Of a stretch of DNA of 55,238 nt, positions 9,501-18,424 are shown one piece after another (the stretch's first letter is position 1; the number at the start of each line of letters is the position of its first letter). The position numbers were made by a program, and so were the translations under genes. Source of the DNA: Rhodothermus sp. (GTDB taxonomy: Bacteria; Bacteroidota; Rhodothermia; Rhodothermales; Rhodothermaceae); the NCBI GenBank assembly GCA_030950375.1, contig JAUZRN010000032.1, positions 1-55,238 on the forward strand, given 5' to 3'. The notes under the pieces were generated by a model. It had not been told where the DNA came from, did not search any database, and worked only from the letters and a program-made list of their open reading frames with translations.

Positions 9501-9702
9501 GGCGCTGGCTGCCTTTATGCCCTCCCTGCAACAGCTCCGGGTGGGTGTCACCGGACGTAATCTGCTGACCTTCACGGGCTACAAAGGATACGACCCTGAA
9601 TCAGCCCGCAACGTAGGTAGTGACCCCACCACCTTTGGTGGCGACAGCTACGGATATCCACTGTTCCGCTCCTTTACGTTCACCGTCCAGCTGGTATTCT
9701 AA
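6547..9702 (+). CDS. SusC/RagA-type TonB-linked outer membrane transporter
   Basis: A 1051-residue outer membrane transporter that imports large nutrients, usually glycans or peptides, with energy from TonB. A signal peptide (1-24, ending LVWAQ) precedes a carboxypeptidase-regulatory-like domain (about 27-110, IQGKVTDENGEPLPGANV) and a TonB box-like LEEVVVTG (117-124). The plug domain follows (about 135-245) with IIVDGV and IEVIKDAAAASIWGSRAANGVI, then a 22-strand barrel ending in the aromatic FTVQLVF. The length is typical for SusC. It pairs with the SusD gene 85 bp downstream; no glycoside hydrolase or protease lies nearby, so the substrate cannot be read from context. Confidence 0.93.
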   Translation: MRRWLQHMLSLALIGTLLPGLVWAQEAIIQGKVTDENGEPLPGANVVVAELTIGSATDIDGNYSFTVPANLVNGQTVTLVARFVGYKPAEQQFELTPGRHTFDFVLEPDLLRLEEVVVTGVAAETPRKKLSFTVDRVDTEKLQQVIAPDPGTALQAKVAAAVIVRPTGEPGQSPSIRLRSATSITGSQAPLIIVDGVIMEGSLADLNADDIESIEVIKDAAAASIWGSRAANGVIRIFTKRGTNVAAGRTQVTIRNDFGISSPYRFIDMAESHPYLVAEVDGKLRFVDEDGNPLGPGDNPVLDPDGIADNPWPCIPQPVKQPDGTISEELYCNLSDPQRDFFTSNPTFNNYISIAQNTQKTNFMASFSNTREGGILREVTGYTRQNFRINLDHRILNNLDFSASMMYGQSERDDVVEGPGSPFYGLLFMPPNVNLEAPNEEDGSKYNWDAAWVYGLSLEMNPLYELANRDRKRRVVRQLASFKTNWRPFRWLMLEGLIGLDRQQTYWKDLFPRGYLSDNPADFKGRLYRFNQDNRAINTSFTALLSYSVGDLNTKLKLSYLYEDERTEQFSVTGREFAVSGVEDLGATVGDKTIDSYIADIRSENYFAILTFDFKDRYIGDVMIRRDGSSLFGPDARWATYYRASAAWRLSEEPFFNVPGINEFRLRASIGTAGLRPGFSAQYETFSIVAGNPVKNTLGNRLLRPAKSTAIEYGVNIDFLDRYSFQASYALNKTEDQILLVPLPAATGYRSQWRNAGTLEGNTFEMQLNTILAQRDDFSWTLDITFDRTRQKITDLFVPPYRTGFYYIAPNETFGIIYGEYFARSLDDIAPMLAPDAATPYAGMSLDDFMVNEDGFVVLKDAYGTPNEKPIKVLDPASGNPVLRKIGDSNPDFNMGFATNLRYKNFNLYALVQWQKGGDVYNNTRQWILRELRGGDVDQRGKSVKKPWGYYATLYNVNATNNYFVEDGGFVKLREVSLTYTLGRRALAAFMPSLQQLRVGVTGRNLLTFTGYKGYDPESARNVGSDPTTFGGDSYGYPLFRSFTFTVQLVF

Positions 9703-9714
9703 GGCAAACAGGAA

Positions 9715-9738
9715 GGGTGCCGGCATGAGCCGGCACCC
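9715..9738 (+). other. Stable hairpin between susC and susD
   Basis: Perfect 10-bp arms GGGTGCCGGC (9715-9724) and GCCGGCACCC (9729-9738) around an ATGA loop, 13 bp after the susC stop. No T tract follows, so it is more likely an mRNA-stabilising or attenuating element that changes the susC:susD ratio than a full terminator. Confidence 0.7.
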
Positions 9739-9787
9739 TCTACCTTCATAAGCAAAGAATCTTGCGAATCAAAACCACTGAAGCGAT

Positions 9788-11464
9788 ATGATGATGCAGC
9801 GATTGCGTTGGGTCCTGGCGGTACCAGTGCTTACCGCCTTCCTCTGGGGTTGTGCGGATCTGAGCGTGCAGAACCTGAACGAGCCAGACGCGGAACGCGT
9901 GCTGGCCACCCCGGACGACGTCAAGAACATCCTGGCGGGCGGCTTTCTGACCTGGTGGCAGGCCAACCAGGGCTATCCGGGCATGGGGCCGGCCCTGATC
10001 ACGATGGCCGACCAGACGACTTCTTCGTGGGGGAACTTCTCCATGAAGGACCTGTCGTCGGAGCCCCGGGTGGCCCTGAACAACAACTCCACCTACCGGT
10101 ATGCCTCCACGCACCTGCGGCCCTGGCAGCGGCTGTATTCGGCCCTGTCCATCGCCAACGACGTGCTGCGGCGGCTGGATGAAGGGCTGGTGATCAACAA
10201 CGAGACAGAAACCCAGATGGTGCGGACGGCAGCCAAGCTGCTGCAGGGACTGTGTCTGAGTTCGCTTGCGTTGTTCTATGACCGCGCCTTCATTGTGGAT
10301 GAAAACACAGACGTAGCCACTTTGGAGTTTCCTGAGAACTCTAATTATCAAGAGGTCGCGGCTGCAGCGATTTCAGCCCTCCTTGAGGCGGCTCAGCTGG
10401 CTCAGAACATGGCCGTCCCCTTCCCTGATAATTACTTTAACGGCCTAGACCTGGACGGCCAGAAAGTGGCCCAGCTGGCCCATACGATGGTGGCGCGGAC
10501 CATGATGCTTTCGGCCCGCACACCGCAGGAGAATGCCCAGACCGACTGGAACGCGGTGCTTGCGCATGCGGAGCAGGGCATTTCTGGCTGGGATTTTGCG
10601 CCTCAGGGTGATCAGGATCAGTGGTGGGATCTGATCAAAGCCTATATGCAACGTCCAGGTTGGTCGCAGGCTGACCTGGAACTGCTGGGAATGGATCCCA
10701 ACCTGCTGCCCGCTCTCGAGGAATGGCTGGCCACGCCGCTGCAGGATCGTACGCCCACGCCTTTTGAAAACCGGCTGGCTGACACCTCCCCTGCAGACGC
10801 CCGTATTCCGGGCATTGGCGGCGTCACCGCGTACTTCGTCTACGAGTCCGGTTCTCCCTTCCGGGCCAACCGGGGTACCTACCATTTCAGCCGCTGGCGC
10901 CACATTCGGGAAGGGCACCTGGACTTCCTCGGGCCCATGCGGTATGCCACCGAGACGGAGAACGACCTGATGATTGCCGAAGCCCTGATCCGTACAGGTG
11001 GCGATAAAGCGCGGGCGGCTCAGCTCATCAACAAGACGCGTGTGAATAACGGAGGTCTTCCAGCCCTGACAGGCGATGAATCGGATCAGGAGCTCCTGGA
11101 AGCCCTCATGTATGAGCGGCGGATCGAGATCGGCTGGACCGCGGCGGGTATCGGGTTCTGTGATCGGCGTCGTTTCGACTATCCGGGGCCGGCCCACTAC
11201 GACAACGATCCTTCCAAGCCGGGAATCTTCCAGCACAAGCCCGGCACGCTGCGCCACTTCCCGGTTCCGGGACGGGAGTTAGAGGTACTGCAAAAGCCGA
11301 TTTATACCTTCGGCGGTGCAGCCGGCGAGATGAAGAAGGCGCCCGACTGGAACAACGACCGCGAGTTGTTGACCGAATGGGTACAGGCCCTGCGGGAGCA
11401 CCTGAACACGTTCGGTCGTCCGATTTCGGTGCGTGAGTTCCTGTCGATGGTCGACACGCAGTAA
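9788..11464 (+). CDS. SusD/RagB family surface lipoprotein
   Basis: A 558-residue nutrient-binding lipoprotein that caps the SusC barrel on the cell surface. The N-terminus MMMQRLRWVLAVPVLTAFLW leads to a lipobox with Cys about residue 21 (LWGC). After it, NLNEPDAERVLATPDDV is the typical start of SusD-like domains, followed by helical TPR-like repeats (for example around 100-160) and the conserved late segment with RRIEIGWTAAG (about residue 440), usually written ERR.E..... in this family. It lies 85 bp after susC in the same direction and ends just before a strong terminator, so the pair forms one unit. Confidence 0.92.
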   Translation: MMMQRLRWVLAVPVLTAFLWGCADLSVQNLNEPDAERVLATPDDVKNILAGGFLTWWQANQGYPGMGPALITMADQTTSSWGNFSMKDLSSEPRVALNNNSTYRYASTHLRPWQRLYSALSIANDVLRRLDEGLVINNETETQMVRTAAKLLQGLCLSSLALFYDRAFIVDENTDVATLEFPENSNYQEVAAAAISALLEAAQLAQNMAVPFPDNYFNGLDLDGQKVAQLAHTMVARTMMLSARTPQENAQTDWNAVLAHAEQGISGWDFAPQGDQDQWWDLIKAYMQRPGWSQADLELLGMDPNLLPALEEWLATPLQDRTPTPFENRLADTSPADARIPGIGGVTAYFVYESGSPFRANRGTYHFSRWRHIREGHLDFLGPMRYATETENDLMIAEALIRTGGDKARAAQLINKTRVNNGGLPALTGDESDQELLEALMYERRIEIGWTAAGIGFCDRRRFDYPGPAHYDNDPSKPGIFQHKPGTLRHFPVPGRELEVLQKPIYTFGGAAGEMKKAPDWNNDRELLTEWVQALREHLNTFGRPISVREFLSMVDTQ

Positions 11465-11483
11465 GCGCACCATCCTTCCATAG

Positions 11484-11508
11484 AAAGGGGGGCTTCGGCC
11501 CCCCTTTT
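11484..11508 (+). terminator. Rho-independent terminator of susC-susD
   Basis: GGGGGGC (11487-11493), TTCG loop, GCCCCCC (11498-11504) followed by TTTTCTTG; flanking AAA/TTTT extends the stem. It starts 20 bp after the susD stop. Confidence 0.9.
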
Positions 11509-11577
11509 CTTGTTTAGCACCGGGACCCAAACTTTCGCTCCTTCGGTTCAACTTTTGTAAATCCTGAAAAGAAGCAG

Positions 11578-13581
11578 ATGGACAGAGCGATGGGCTGGCC
11601 GCTGGTATTGATCGGGCTGCTGCTATGGCCTGCTCCTGCCCGTACCCAGACAGACTCCCTGCAGGCCCTTTATCTTCAGGGCACCTCACTGGCGCAAAAG
11701 GGCCGCTACGCACAGGCCATTCCATTACTCTATCGCGTCTTCCGACAGCTCCCGGAATATGTGGATGACCAGGGCTACGCAGTCGCCTACTGGCTGGGCA
11801 TGGCCCTGAAAAAAGCAGATCGGGAGGATGAAGCCCTTTCCGTCTGGAGTCAGGGACTGAGTGCCCTGCATCGTAACAACCGCTTCGATCCGCTGACAGC
11901 CGATGCCTATATCCATACTGTCTTTGAGGAATCCTACGAAACCCAGTATTTACGAGCCTCATGGGCCTATCTGGAATTGCTGCGCAGCCTGGACACCCCC
12001 ACCCTCAATGAGAAAGCGCGGAATATTGTCGATCGTCACGTCGCTCAGATGGAATTTCTGCTGCCAGCTTCGCTGCGCAAGCAGGTTCGCCCGGACCGTC
12101 GCAAACCGGCCGTATCTGGCATGGGGGAAAAACTGGTGGTCTGGTGGCAGGCGCAGGATCCTGTCATTTCGACTCCTCAGAACGAACGTCTGATTGAGCA
12201 TCTCCGACGGGTCATCTATGCGGAAAAACACTATGCGACCAACCGGCGACGCTCACGCCTAGATGACCGAGGCATCGTTTATGTGCGCCTTGGCCCGCCT
12301 AAATTCACTTCCAGGATTCACATGCAGGACCGTGGCCTTAACAAAAGCACCATGTCTCCCTACCGGAGCGGGTTGGATCTGAATCCCAATGAGTTCTGGT
12401 CGTATCGGCACATTGATCCCCTCCTCTATTATCTGTTTGTCGAAAAAGATGGGTACTATCAGATCGCCTTGCCTTCTGATCTGGTCCCGCAGAGCCTGCT
12501 GCATTCTTCCTATTTTCAGTATCGCTGGGCAGCCCTGCTGGAAACCTGGCAGATCATCTATGGACAACTGGCTCTGCTACATCCAGATTTTGTCAAGCAG
12601 AGTATTGAGGTAGACAACATGATTACCGGGATCACCGGGCGGGCTAACCCGGACAACTTTGTAATGATGCGCCGCATGCATTTCAAGCGGCAGGAACAAC
12701 TCTCTGCGGCTCAACGGGATCGGATTGCCCCGCTTGTATTTTCTGTAGCAGCCTTCGACAATGTCGAAAACATGCCGGTCGAAGCACGTGTTGCCCGCTT
12801 TCTGGATGAACGAACGGGTAAAACCCGGGTCGAGATATTCTGGGGGCACAATCCCGTGGCCATCACACCAGGTAATCAGGGACGGCGCATCCTGAAAGAA
12901 GCAGGCTATGCAGACAGTGGCCATTACCTGATTGATCTCTACGCCATGACACGCACCGCCGACTACCAGCTGAGCGACTTCCAACGTCAGCGTTATGTAC
13001 TCTCGGCAACTGATCCTACCCTGTCTATTCAAACCGTTAGCCTGCACAATCAATCACCGGTCTTCCACGTAGCCCTTCAGTGGGATGTGTATGTGATTGA
13101 ACCCGTAGACGCAGGACAGTACCGCCTGGGCCCTCGGTTTAAGATGGGAACCTTCCGCCTGGATACTCTACAGGCCCTGACCCCAGATCCGGGCCGATTA
13201 GAAATGAGCGACCTGGTCCCTGTGCTTCGAGGCGTATTCTCACAGAATCCAGACAGCCTTGTCCGCTATCCATTCCTGGCAATTACACCGGAAACGAAGC
13301 TGGGCCTGCAATTTGAGGTGTACCATTTGCAATTCGGCCCGGACGATCGAACCCATTATACAGTAGAATATGCGGTCGTCCGCAAAAAAGGAAACCAGGA
13401 AGAAACAGTGGTCTCGGCCCGTACAAGCTACACCGGCGACAGTCGCACGAGCCGAGAATATATTGAGATCGACCTGCAACAGATTCAAGAGCGCGGCCGC
13501 ATCCGCGTCCAGGTAACCGTTACCGATCAACAAAGCGGCCAACAGGTTCAACGTGAACTGACCTTCAATCTGATCTCCTGA
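11578..13581 (+). CDS. GWxTD domain-containing secreted protein
   Basis: A 667-residue protein with a signal peptide (about 1-24, ending PARTQ). Residues 25-190 are helical and TPR-like (A-Q-K-G-R-Y-A-Q-A-I-P-L-L). The GWxTD domain follows: LVVWWQAQDP near 183-192 in the position of the namesake motif, an E-R-L-I-E-H-L-R-R-V-I-Y-A-E-K-H-Y helix, and DDRGIVYVRLGPP around 228-240. The second half is beta-rich and ends in an Ig-like domain. GWxTD proteins occur in Bacteroidota and relatives, have no fixed function and are often linked to the cell envelope. The namesake GWxTD itself is degenerate here (WWQAQDP). It follows the susD terminator, so it is probably transcribed separately, and converges on the lipoprotein gene at 13584. 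Confidence 0.8.
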   Translation: MDRAMGWPLVLIGLLLWPAPARTQTDSLQALYLQGTSLAQKGRYAQAIPLLYRVFRQLPEYVDDQGYAVAYWLGMALKKADREDEALSVWSQGLSALHRNNRFDPLTADAYIHTVFEESYETQYLRASWAYLELLRSLDTPTLNEKARNIVDRHVAQMEFLLPASLRKQVRPDRRKPAVSGMGEKLVVWWQAQDPVISTPQNERLIEHLRRVIYAEKHYATNRRRSRLDDRGIVYVRLGPPKFTSRIHMQDRGLNKSTMSPYRSGLDLNPNEFWSYRHIDPLLYYLFVEKDGYYQIALPSDLVPQSLLHSSYFQYRWAALLETWQIIYGQLALLHPDFVKQSIEVDNMITGITGRANPDNFVMMRRMHFKRQEQLSAAQRDRIAPLVFSVAAFDNVENMPVEARVARFLDERTGKTRVEIFWGHNPVAITPGNQGRRILKEAGYADSGHYLIDLYAMTRTADYQLSDFQRQRYVLSATDPTLSIQTVSLHNQSPVFHVALQWDVYVIEPVDAGQYRLGPRFKMGTFRLDTLQALTPDPGRLEMSDLVPVLRGVFSQNPDSLVRYPFLAITPETKLGLQFEVYHLQFGPDDRTHYTVEYAVVRKKGNQEETVVSARTSYTGDSRTSREYIEIDLQQIQERGRIRVQVTVTDQQSGQQVQRELTFNLIS

Positions 13582-13583
13582 AC

Positions 13584-14015
13584 TTATTCCTGACCGGTAC
13601 CTCCGGTCGTATCACGTTTCGCAAGCAAGTAGGTACGCCGCAACTTCTTCCCTTCCCGCAACAGCTCTACTTCCTGTCCATATTCGAAATTGCGCATATC
13701 ATCCGGATTGACGAAAATAAAGATAAAGGCAAAGTCTCCGGTAGGTTCATGCCTGAGCTGAAAGTTGCCCTCCTCGTCCGTAAAAGTTAGTTCCAGGCGC
13801 GTGCTGCACGTGGGATCTCCCAGCCTCACGCATCCATTACGGCCATAAATACCGACGGCAATGTCAGGAATCGGATCCCCCGAACGCAATTCCAGCACCT
13901 GCCCTTCTACTTCGATCGTCTTGGATGCCAATCCCAGAAAATCACAGCCGACCATGCCGATGCCAACGCTTACCAGAAGTCCCAGCCAGAGAATTCGGCG
14001 CCAGACCCACCGCAT
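13584..14015 (-). CDS. Putative lipoprotein with one carboxypeptidase-regulatory-like domain
   Basis: A 143-residue exported protein. A basic start (MRWVWRR) and hydrophobic helix end in a lipobox with Cys24 (GMVGC). The mature part begins with an I-E-V-E-G-Q-V-L-E-L-R-S-G-D-P-I-P-D-I-A-V pattern and later F-T-D-E-E-G-N-F-Q-L, the typical strand layout of a carboxypeptidase regulatory (transthyretin-like) domain. Two cysteines in the middle (NGCVRLGDPTCS) may form a disulphide. It ends 2 bp from the convergent GWxTD gene. Function unknown; such small lipoproteins often sit on the periplasmic or outer face. Confidence 0.7.
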   Translation of the reverse strand: MRWVWRRILWLGLLVSVGIGMVGCDFLGLASKTIEVEGQVLELRSGDPIPDIAVGIYGRNGCVRLGDPTCSTRLELTFTDEEGNFQLRHEPTGDFAFIFIFVNPDDMRNFEYGQEVELLREGKKLRRTYLLAKRDTTGGTGQE

Positions 14016-14095
14016 AGCGTATCCCGTATCAGATGGTTTTTACATAGGTTTACACTGGAGGCTAACCCTGCTGCCTTTTAGCAGGTTTCAAAAGC

Positions 14096-14131
14096 AACGG
14101 CCCTTCCGGACACCTACCTGGAAGGGCCGTT
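14096..14131 (-). terminator. Terminator of aconitase gene
   Basis: Perfect 12-bp arms AACGGCCCTTCC (14096-14107) and GGAAGGGCCGTT (14120-14131) lie 21 bp after the aconitase stop on the minus strand, followed on that strand by TGCTTTTG. Confidence 0.75.
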
Positions 14132-14152
14132 CGCAAGCAGCGACACCGTGTT

Positions 14153-16900
14153 TCAGGCTTCTACGCGCTCGGGCTGGCTACGCAAAAAGTCTCGCAGCAC
14201 ATAGTGCAGAATACCGCCATTCCGGTAGTACGCCACCTCGACAGGTGTGTCGAGCCGCACCAGCACTTCAAAGCGCACCTTCGAACCATCAGCTTTTGTG
14301 GCGGTGACGGTCAGCGTCTGACGAGGTTGCACGTCGTTGCTCACTGGAATGTCGTAAACTTCCGAGCCGTCCAGTCCCAGCGACTCGGCATTTTCGCCTT
14401 CCCTGAACTGGAGGGGTAGCACGCCCATGCCAATCAGATTCGAGCGATGAATGCGTTCAAAGCTTTCGGCCAGTACTGCCCGCACCCCCAGCAAGGCGGT
14501 TCCTTTGGCAGCCCAGTCTCGGCTGGAGCCCATCCCGTAATCTTTGCCCCCAATCACAATCAGCGGAATCCCCTGCTCCTTGTAGCGCATGGCCGCGTCA
14601 TAGATCGGCATAATTTCGCCGGTCGGGAAGTAGCGCGTGATCCCGCCTTCGGTACCCGGCACGAGCAGGTTCTTGAAACGAATGTTCGCGAACGTGCCGC
14701 GCATCATTACTTCATGGTTGCCACGGCGCGATCCGTACGAGTTGAAATCGAAGGGTTTGACTCCCCGCTCGATCAGGTACCGGCCGGCTGGACTGTCCGG
14801 CGGAATCGCACCGGCCGGCGAGATGTGGTCCGTCGTGGTCGAATCGCCCGCCCGCACAAGCACACGCGCTCCCAGAATCGGTTGAATCTCCGGCACCTCG
14901 GGCGTCAGGTCTTCAAAGAAGGGTGGTTCCTGAATGTAGGTCGAATTCGGATCCCATTCGTAGAGCGCGCCACCGGAGACCCGGATCTGATTCCACATTT
15001 CGTTCGAGGTCTCAATCCCTTCGTATTCTTTCTGGAACATCTCAGGCCTGATGGCCTCATTGATCAGCTCCAGAATCTCTCGACTGCTGGGCCAGATATC
15101 CTTCAGGTATACCTCGTTCCCTTCGGCATCCTTGCCCAGCGGCTCGTGCATCAGATCAATATGAACCGTGCCGGCCAGCGCATAGGCGATCACCAGCGGC
15201 GGCGAGGCCAGGAAGTTCGCCTGTACGAGCGGATGAATACGGCCCTCAAAGTTCCGGTTACCAGAAAGTACCCCGGCCACTACCAGATTGCCCTCTTTGA
15301 TGGCACGGGCGACCGGCTCCGGCAATGGTCCTGAGTTACCAATGCAAGTCGTGCATCCGTAGCCCACAATGTTGAAGCCCAGCTTTTCCAGATAGGGCAT
15401 CAGGCCAGACTCAATCAGATAGTCTGTTACCACTTTAGAACCCGGAGCCAGGCTCGTCTTTACATACGGAGGAATTTTGAGTCCTCGCTCGACCGCCTTC
15501 TTGGCCAGCAAGCCAGCCCCCAGCATTACCGAAGGGTTACTGGTGTTCGTACAGCTCGTAATGGCCGCAATGACCACATCGCCATGCCGAAGGGGCCATT
15601 CATTTCCCTGCTCATCCCGATACGTGGCTGTGTGCGTGAACTCCTCCGGCTTGCGGCCAAATCCTCTGGGACCGGCAGGCGCAGAAAAAGCGGTCTGAAA
15701 AGCTTGCTTGAGCGCAGGTACTTCGATACGATCCTGGGGTCGTTTGGGCCCAGCCACACTGGGCACCACCTCGCCCAGATCCAATTCGATTACGTCCAGA
15801 AATTCCGGATCAGGTGTTTCATCTGTCCGGAACAGTCCCTGTTCTTTGGTATAGCGTTCAACCAGGTCGATCAACTCCTGGGGCCGACCGGTGCGCCGCA
15901 GATAGTCAAGCGTCTCCTGATCGACCGGGAAGAAACCCATCGTAGCCCCATATTCAGGCGCCATATTCGCGATGGTGGCCCGGTCGGGAACCGAAAGCTT
16001 GCTCAAACCCGGCCCGAAGAATTCCACAAAGCGCCCGACCACACCGTACTGTCGCAGGATCTGCGTAACGGTCAGCACCAGGTCGGTCGCCGTAGCCCCT
16101 TCGCGTAACTCACCGGTCAGGCGAAAGCCGATCACCTCCGGCATGAGCATGTAGATAGGCTGCCCCAGCATGACGGCCTCGGCCTCAATGCCGCCGACCC
16201 CCCAGCCCAGTACACCCAGGCCGTTCACCATGGTAGTGTGGCTATCGGTCCCTACCAGGCTATCAGGATACGCAACCGGTACACCATCGTCCTCCGGCCG
16301 GCTCCAGACCACCCGTGAGATATACTCCAGATTGACCTGATGGCAGATACCACTGGCCGGCGGGATTACTGTAAAGTTTTCAAAGGCCTGTTGCCCCCAG
16401 CGCAGAAACTCGTAGCGTTCTCGATTCCGCTTGAACTCCAGCTCGGCATTAAGCCGCAGCGCTTCCGGGATACCAAAGTAATCGACCTGCACGGAGTGGT
16501 CGATCACCAGATGCACCGGCACACGCGGATTGATCACCTCGGGATCGCCTCCCAGACGCGCCATGGCGGAGCGCATAGCGGCCAGATCCACCACAGCCGG
16601 CACGCCCGTGAAGTCCTGCAACAACACGCGCGCGGGCACGAACGGAATTTCTTCGGGAGCCGGCGCCTTCGGATGATAGCGTGCCAGCCGCTCCACATCC
16701 TCCTGCGTTACCAGATAGCCATCGCAGGTGCGGAGCAGTCCTTCCAGTAGCACCTTGATCGAAAAGGGCAGGCGATTCAGTCCTGAAAAGCCCAGCTTTT
16801 CCAATCGCTCAAGCCGATAGATGTAGGCGGTACCATGTCCCGTATCAAAGGTGTCGCGCGTTCCCAGCAAATCCCGGGGTTTTTCCGAAGCCTGGCTCAT
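14153..16900 (-). CDS. acnA: Aconitate hydratase AcnA
   Basis: Converts citrate to isocitrate in the TCA cycle using a [4Fe-4S] cluster. The protein is 915 residues, the usual size of AcnA/IRP1-type aconitases. The cluster-binding regions are visible: [13 protein letters not shown] and later [16 protein letters not shown], with the C-terminal swivel domain carrying [14 protein letters not shown] and the substrate-binding arginine in it. The start at 16900 ([10 protein letters not shown]) is chosen over the upstream in-frame start at 16948 because AGGATCAC precedes it and family members begin here. It is monocistronic with its own terminator. Confidence 0.97.
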   Translation of the reverse strand: MSQASEKPRDLLGTRDTFDTGHGTAYIYRLERLEKLGFSGLNRLPFSIKVLLEGLLRTCDGYLVTQEDVERLARYHPKAPAPEEIPFVPARVLLQDFTGVPAVVDLAAMRSAMARLGGDPEVINPRVPVHLVIDHSVQVDYFGIPEALRLNAELEFKRNRERYEFLRWGQQAFENFTVIPPASGICHQVNLEYISRVVWSRPEDDGVPVAYPDSLVGTDSHTTMVNGLGVLGWGVGGIEAEAVMLGQPIYMLMPEVIGFRLTGELREGATATDLVLTVTQILRQYGVVGRFVEFFGPGLSKLSVPDRATIANMAPEYGATMGFFPVDQETLDYLRRTGRPQELIDLVERYTKEQGLFRTDETPDPEFLDVIELDLGEVVPSVAGPKRPQDRIEVPALKQAFQTAFSAPAGPRGFGRKPEEFTHTATYRDEQGNEWPLRHGDVVIAAITSCTNTSNPSVMLGAGLLAKKAVERGLKIPPYVKTSLAPGSKVVTDYLIESGLMPYLEKLGFNIVGYGCTTCIGNSGPLPEPVARAIKEGNLVVAGVLSGNRNFEGRIHPLVQANFLASPPLVIAYALAGTVHIDLMHEPLGKDAEGNEVYLKDIWPSSREILELINEAIRPEMFQKEYEGIETSNEMWNQIRVSGGALYEWDPNSTYIQEPPFFEDLTPEVPEIQPILGARVLVRAGDSTTTDHISPAGAIPPDSPAGRYLIERGVKPFDFNSYGSRRGNHEVMMRGTFANIRFKNLLVPGTEGGITRYFPTGEIMPIYDAAMRYKEQGIPLIVIGGKDYGMGSSRDWAAKGTALLGVRAVLAESFERIHRSNLIGMGVLPLQFREGENAESLGLDGSEVYDIPVSNDVQPRQTLTVTATKADGSKVRFEVLVRLDTPVEVAYYRNGGILHYVLRDFLRSQPERVEA

Positions 16901-17140
16901 GTGATCCTTATGGATTTGGTCCGTTATCTTGTGGTTACCACCGACCACCCGCTACCCGACGCGTCATCAACCTAAAGGGAGAAAAAGTGTACGGTGAAGA
17001 CCAACATTTTGTTTTCCAGAAAGCCATCCACTCACCTGTCAATGCCGTGAAAAACACGTAAACGAGCCCGTCCCATTGTCTTATTGGAACTGTAATGCTG
17101 GCCTGCTCGTTGATTGAAACGCTGCAAAAAAGGACTCGGT

Positions 17141-17213
17141 GGGGACATAGCTCAGTTGGTAGAGCGCTGCGATCGCACCGCAGAGGTCAGGGGTTCGAAT
17201 CCCCTTGTCTCCA
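17141..17213 (+). tRNA. tRNA-Ala (anticodon CGC)
   Basis: A 73-nt cloverleaf: acceptor GGGGACA/TGTCTCC, D arm GCTC/GAGC, anticodon stem CTGCG/CGCAG around loop ATCGCAC (anticodon CGC at 17174-17176) and T arm AGGGG TTCGAAT CCCCT. The G3:U70 pair, the main alanine identity element, is present. CCA is not encoded: CTA follows the discriminator A. The 3' end is the integration site of the island to the right, and integration leaves the gene intact. Confidence 0.95.
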
Positions 17214-17217
17214 CTAC
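17201..17217 (+). repeat. attL: left 17-bp direct repeat of integrated island
   Basis: CCCCTTGTCTCCACTAC spans the T-arm 3' strand, the acceptor 3' strand and 4 bp beyond the tRNA-Ala gene. The identical 17-mer recurs at 23827-23843, which defines the ends of the island. Confidence 0.9.
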
Positions 17218-17361
17218 ATTTGATACGTAAGTATCTTAAAATAAAAGACTTACATTTAAAATAGAAAAGAGCTGGGGAAGTAATGCGGAAGGTTTTCGGC
17301 GCTGCCCGATCGGAAAGATATTTCTATGCCTGTCGAACCCCAGCACTGTGACTTTGCGGTC

Positions 17362-17967
17362 TCACACTTCGTCTGTAATATACTTGGAGTTCAGTTTCTG
17401 GCGAGAAGCGCTCAGGGTTATTTTCTTGAGCATTTCTTCGATTTGCTCTTCCATTCGATGACGCATCTCCCTGGCAGTAGCTTCCAGAAACGCATACGTT
17501 GCTTCATGTAACGCTGCCCGCAACGCGCGGCCCGGAAGATGCCACCTGTGCCCCCGAAACAGAGCATCCAGTGCAGCAAAAACCGAAGTGGAACGATACT
17601 TCTGGCTCCTGTAGCCCAGGCGCTGGCATTTTCTGCAGGCCAGCCGCGTAGGAAGATAATAGAGCGCTTCACACCGTCGATGACACACCGGGCATCGAAA
17701 ATAATACCGAACCCCGAAGCCTACGCGCACGCCTTCGATCGTGGCCACCAAATCGCCTATCTCGATCCGAACGTCTGTGGGGCAAGCGCCAATGCGTCGA
17801 GCGGCATCGCATACCGTACGAATATGCAGCTGCGGCGTGTCCTCCACGACGCCGTTCCACGGCGGATAGGCTGAGCGACCTCCATCAGCCCAAGGGCCGC
17901 GATGGGGTTTGAGTGCGGCTATCGGCCAGTCTTTCGACGGTAAGGCGGCACACATCGCTGTAATCAA
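17362..17967 (-). CDS. Island protein with central zinc ribbon
   Basis: A 201-residue protein of unknown function. The middle holds a two-CxxC zinc ribbon: CPVC, then CRKC about 20 residues later, in a setting F-R-C-P-V-C...L-Y-Y-L-P-T-R-L-A-C-R-K-C-Q-R-L-G-Y-R-S-Q. This matches a widespread family of hypothetical proteins found with mobile elements, with pattern CP.C......LY........ACR.C..L.Y.SQ. The C-terminus is a charged helix (T-A-R-E-M-R-H-R-M-E-E-Q-I-E-E-M-L-K-K). It is the last gene before attL, the usual cargo position. A nucleic-acid-binding role is plausible only by analogy with zinc ribbons. Confidence 0.65.
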   Translation of the reverse strand: MITAMCAALPSKDWPIAALKPHRGPWADGGRSAYPPWNGVVEDTPQLHIRTVCDAARRIGACPTDVRIEIGDLVATIEGVRVGFGVRYYFRCPVCHRRCEALYYLPTRLACRKCQRLGYRSQKYRSTSVFAALDALFRGHRWHLPGRALRAALHEATYAFLEATAREMRHRMEEQIEEMLKKITLSASRQKLNSKYITDEV

Positions 17968-18016
17968 TCAAAACGCTTTAATATTTCGCCATAAGGTTTC
18001 GACGCTTCGGGGGCAT

Positions 18017-18424
18017 TCAGACTCCGATTCGGGCCAGTTTTTTTCCTGCGGCGCTCGGACAGAGGCTTGCGGCAGTCTGGCGGCATTGCTTCAGCTTTGA
18101 CGGGCGCACGCTCACGTCCTCGTAGGGACGGCCGCCTTTCGGCCGAACGATCACGCGCCAGCCCCAGTCCGGCGGCTCCAGCCCATAGCAGCTGTGCCGG
18201 ATGATTTCCACCGCCGTGCCAATACGGCCGTCGGGCATCACTACGGGCTGCCCCGGCGCGGGCAGGCTCAAAAGCAGGCGCAGGTAAGCCAAGGCCTGCT
18301 TCCGGGCTTCCGGCGTCAGGTCCTCCGGGAGCCGCACCCTGAGCCGCCGCCGCACCGGCTGCAGCGGATCACGGCATGGCCCGGAAGCAGCCGCCGTCTT
18401 AGAAGGGTGGCGGGTCGTCTTCAC
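18017..18424 (-). CDS. Small hypothetical island protein with SH3-like segment
   Basis: About 135 residues from a GTG at 18424; an ATG at 18454 is also possible, and either start overlaps the end of the primase gene (by 26 or 56 bp), which suggests translational coupling. The first third is Arg/Pro-rich and the next has a P-E-A-R-K-Q-A-L-A-Y-L-R-L-L-L helix. A segment M-P-D-G-R-I-G-T-A-V-E-I followed by G-W-R-V-I-V-R-P looks like a small SH3/KOW-type barrel, as in proteins with pattern DG..G.V..........V.... It ends in a basic, Cys-containing tail. No family is recognised; the position behind the primase suggests an accessory role in replication, but nothing else shows it. Confidence 0.55.
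   Translation of the reverse strand: MKTTRHPSKTAAASGPCRDPLQPVRRRLRVRLPEDLTPEARKQALAYLRLLLSLPAPGQPVVMPDGRIGTAVEIIRHSCYGLEPPDWGWRVIVRPKGGRPYEDVSVRPSKLKQCRQTAASLCPSAAGKKLARIGV

Noticed and set aside
14067-14085. Small hairpin CCTGCT/AGCAGG as a terminator
   Set aside because: It lies upstream of the lipoprotein gene and the arms are short; the 14096-14131 hairpin better serves aconitase.
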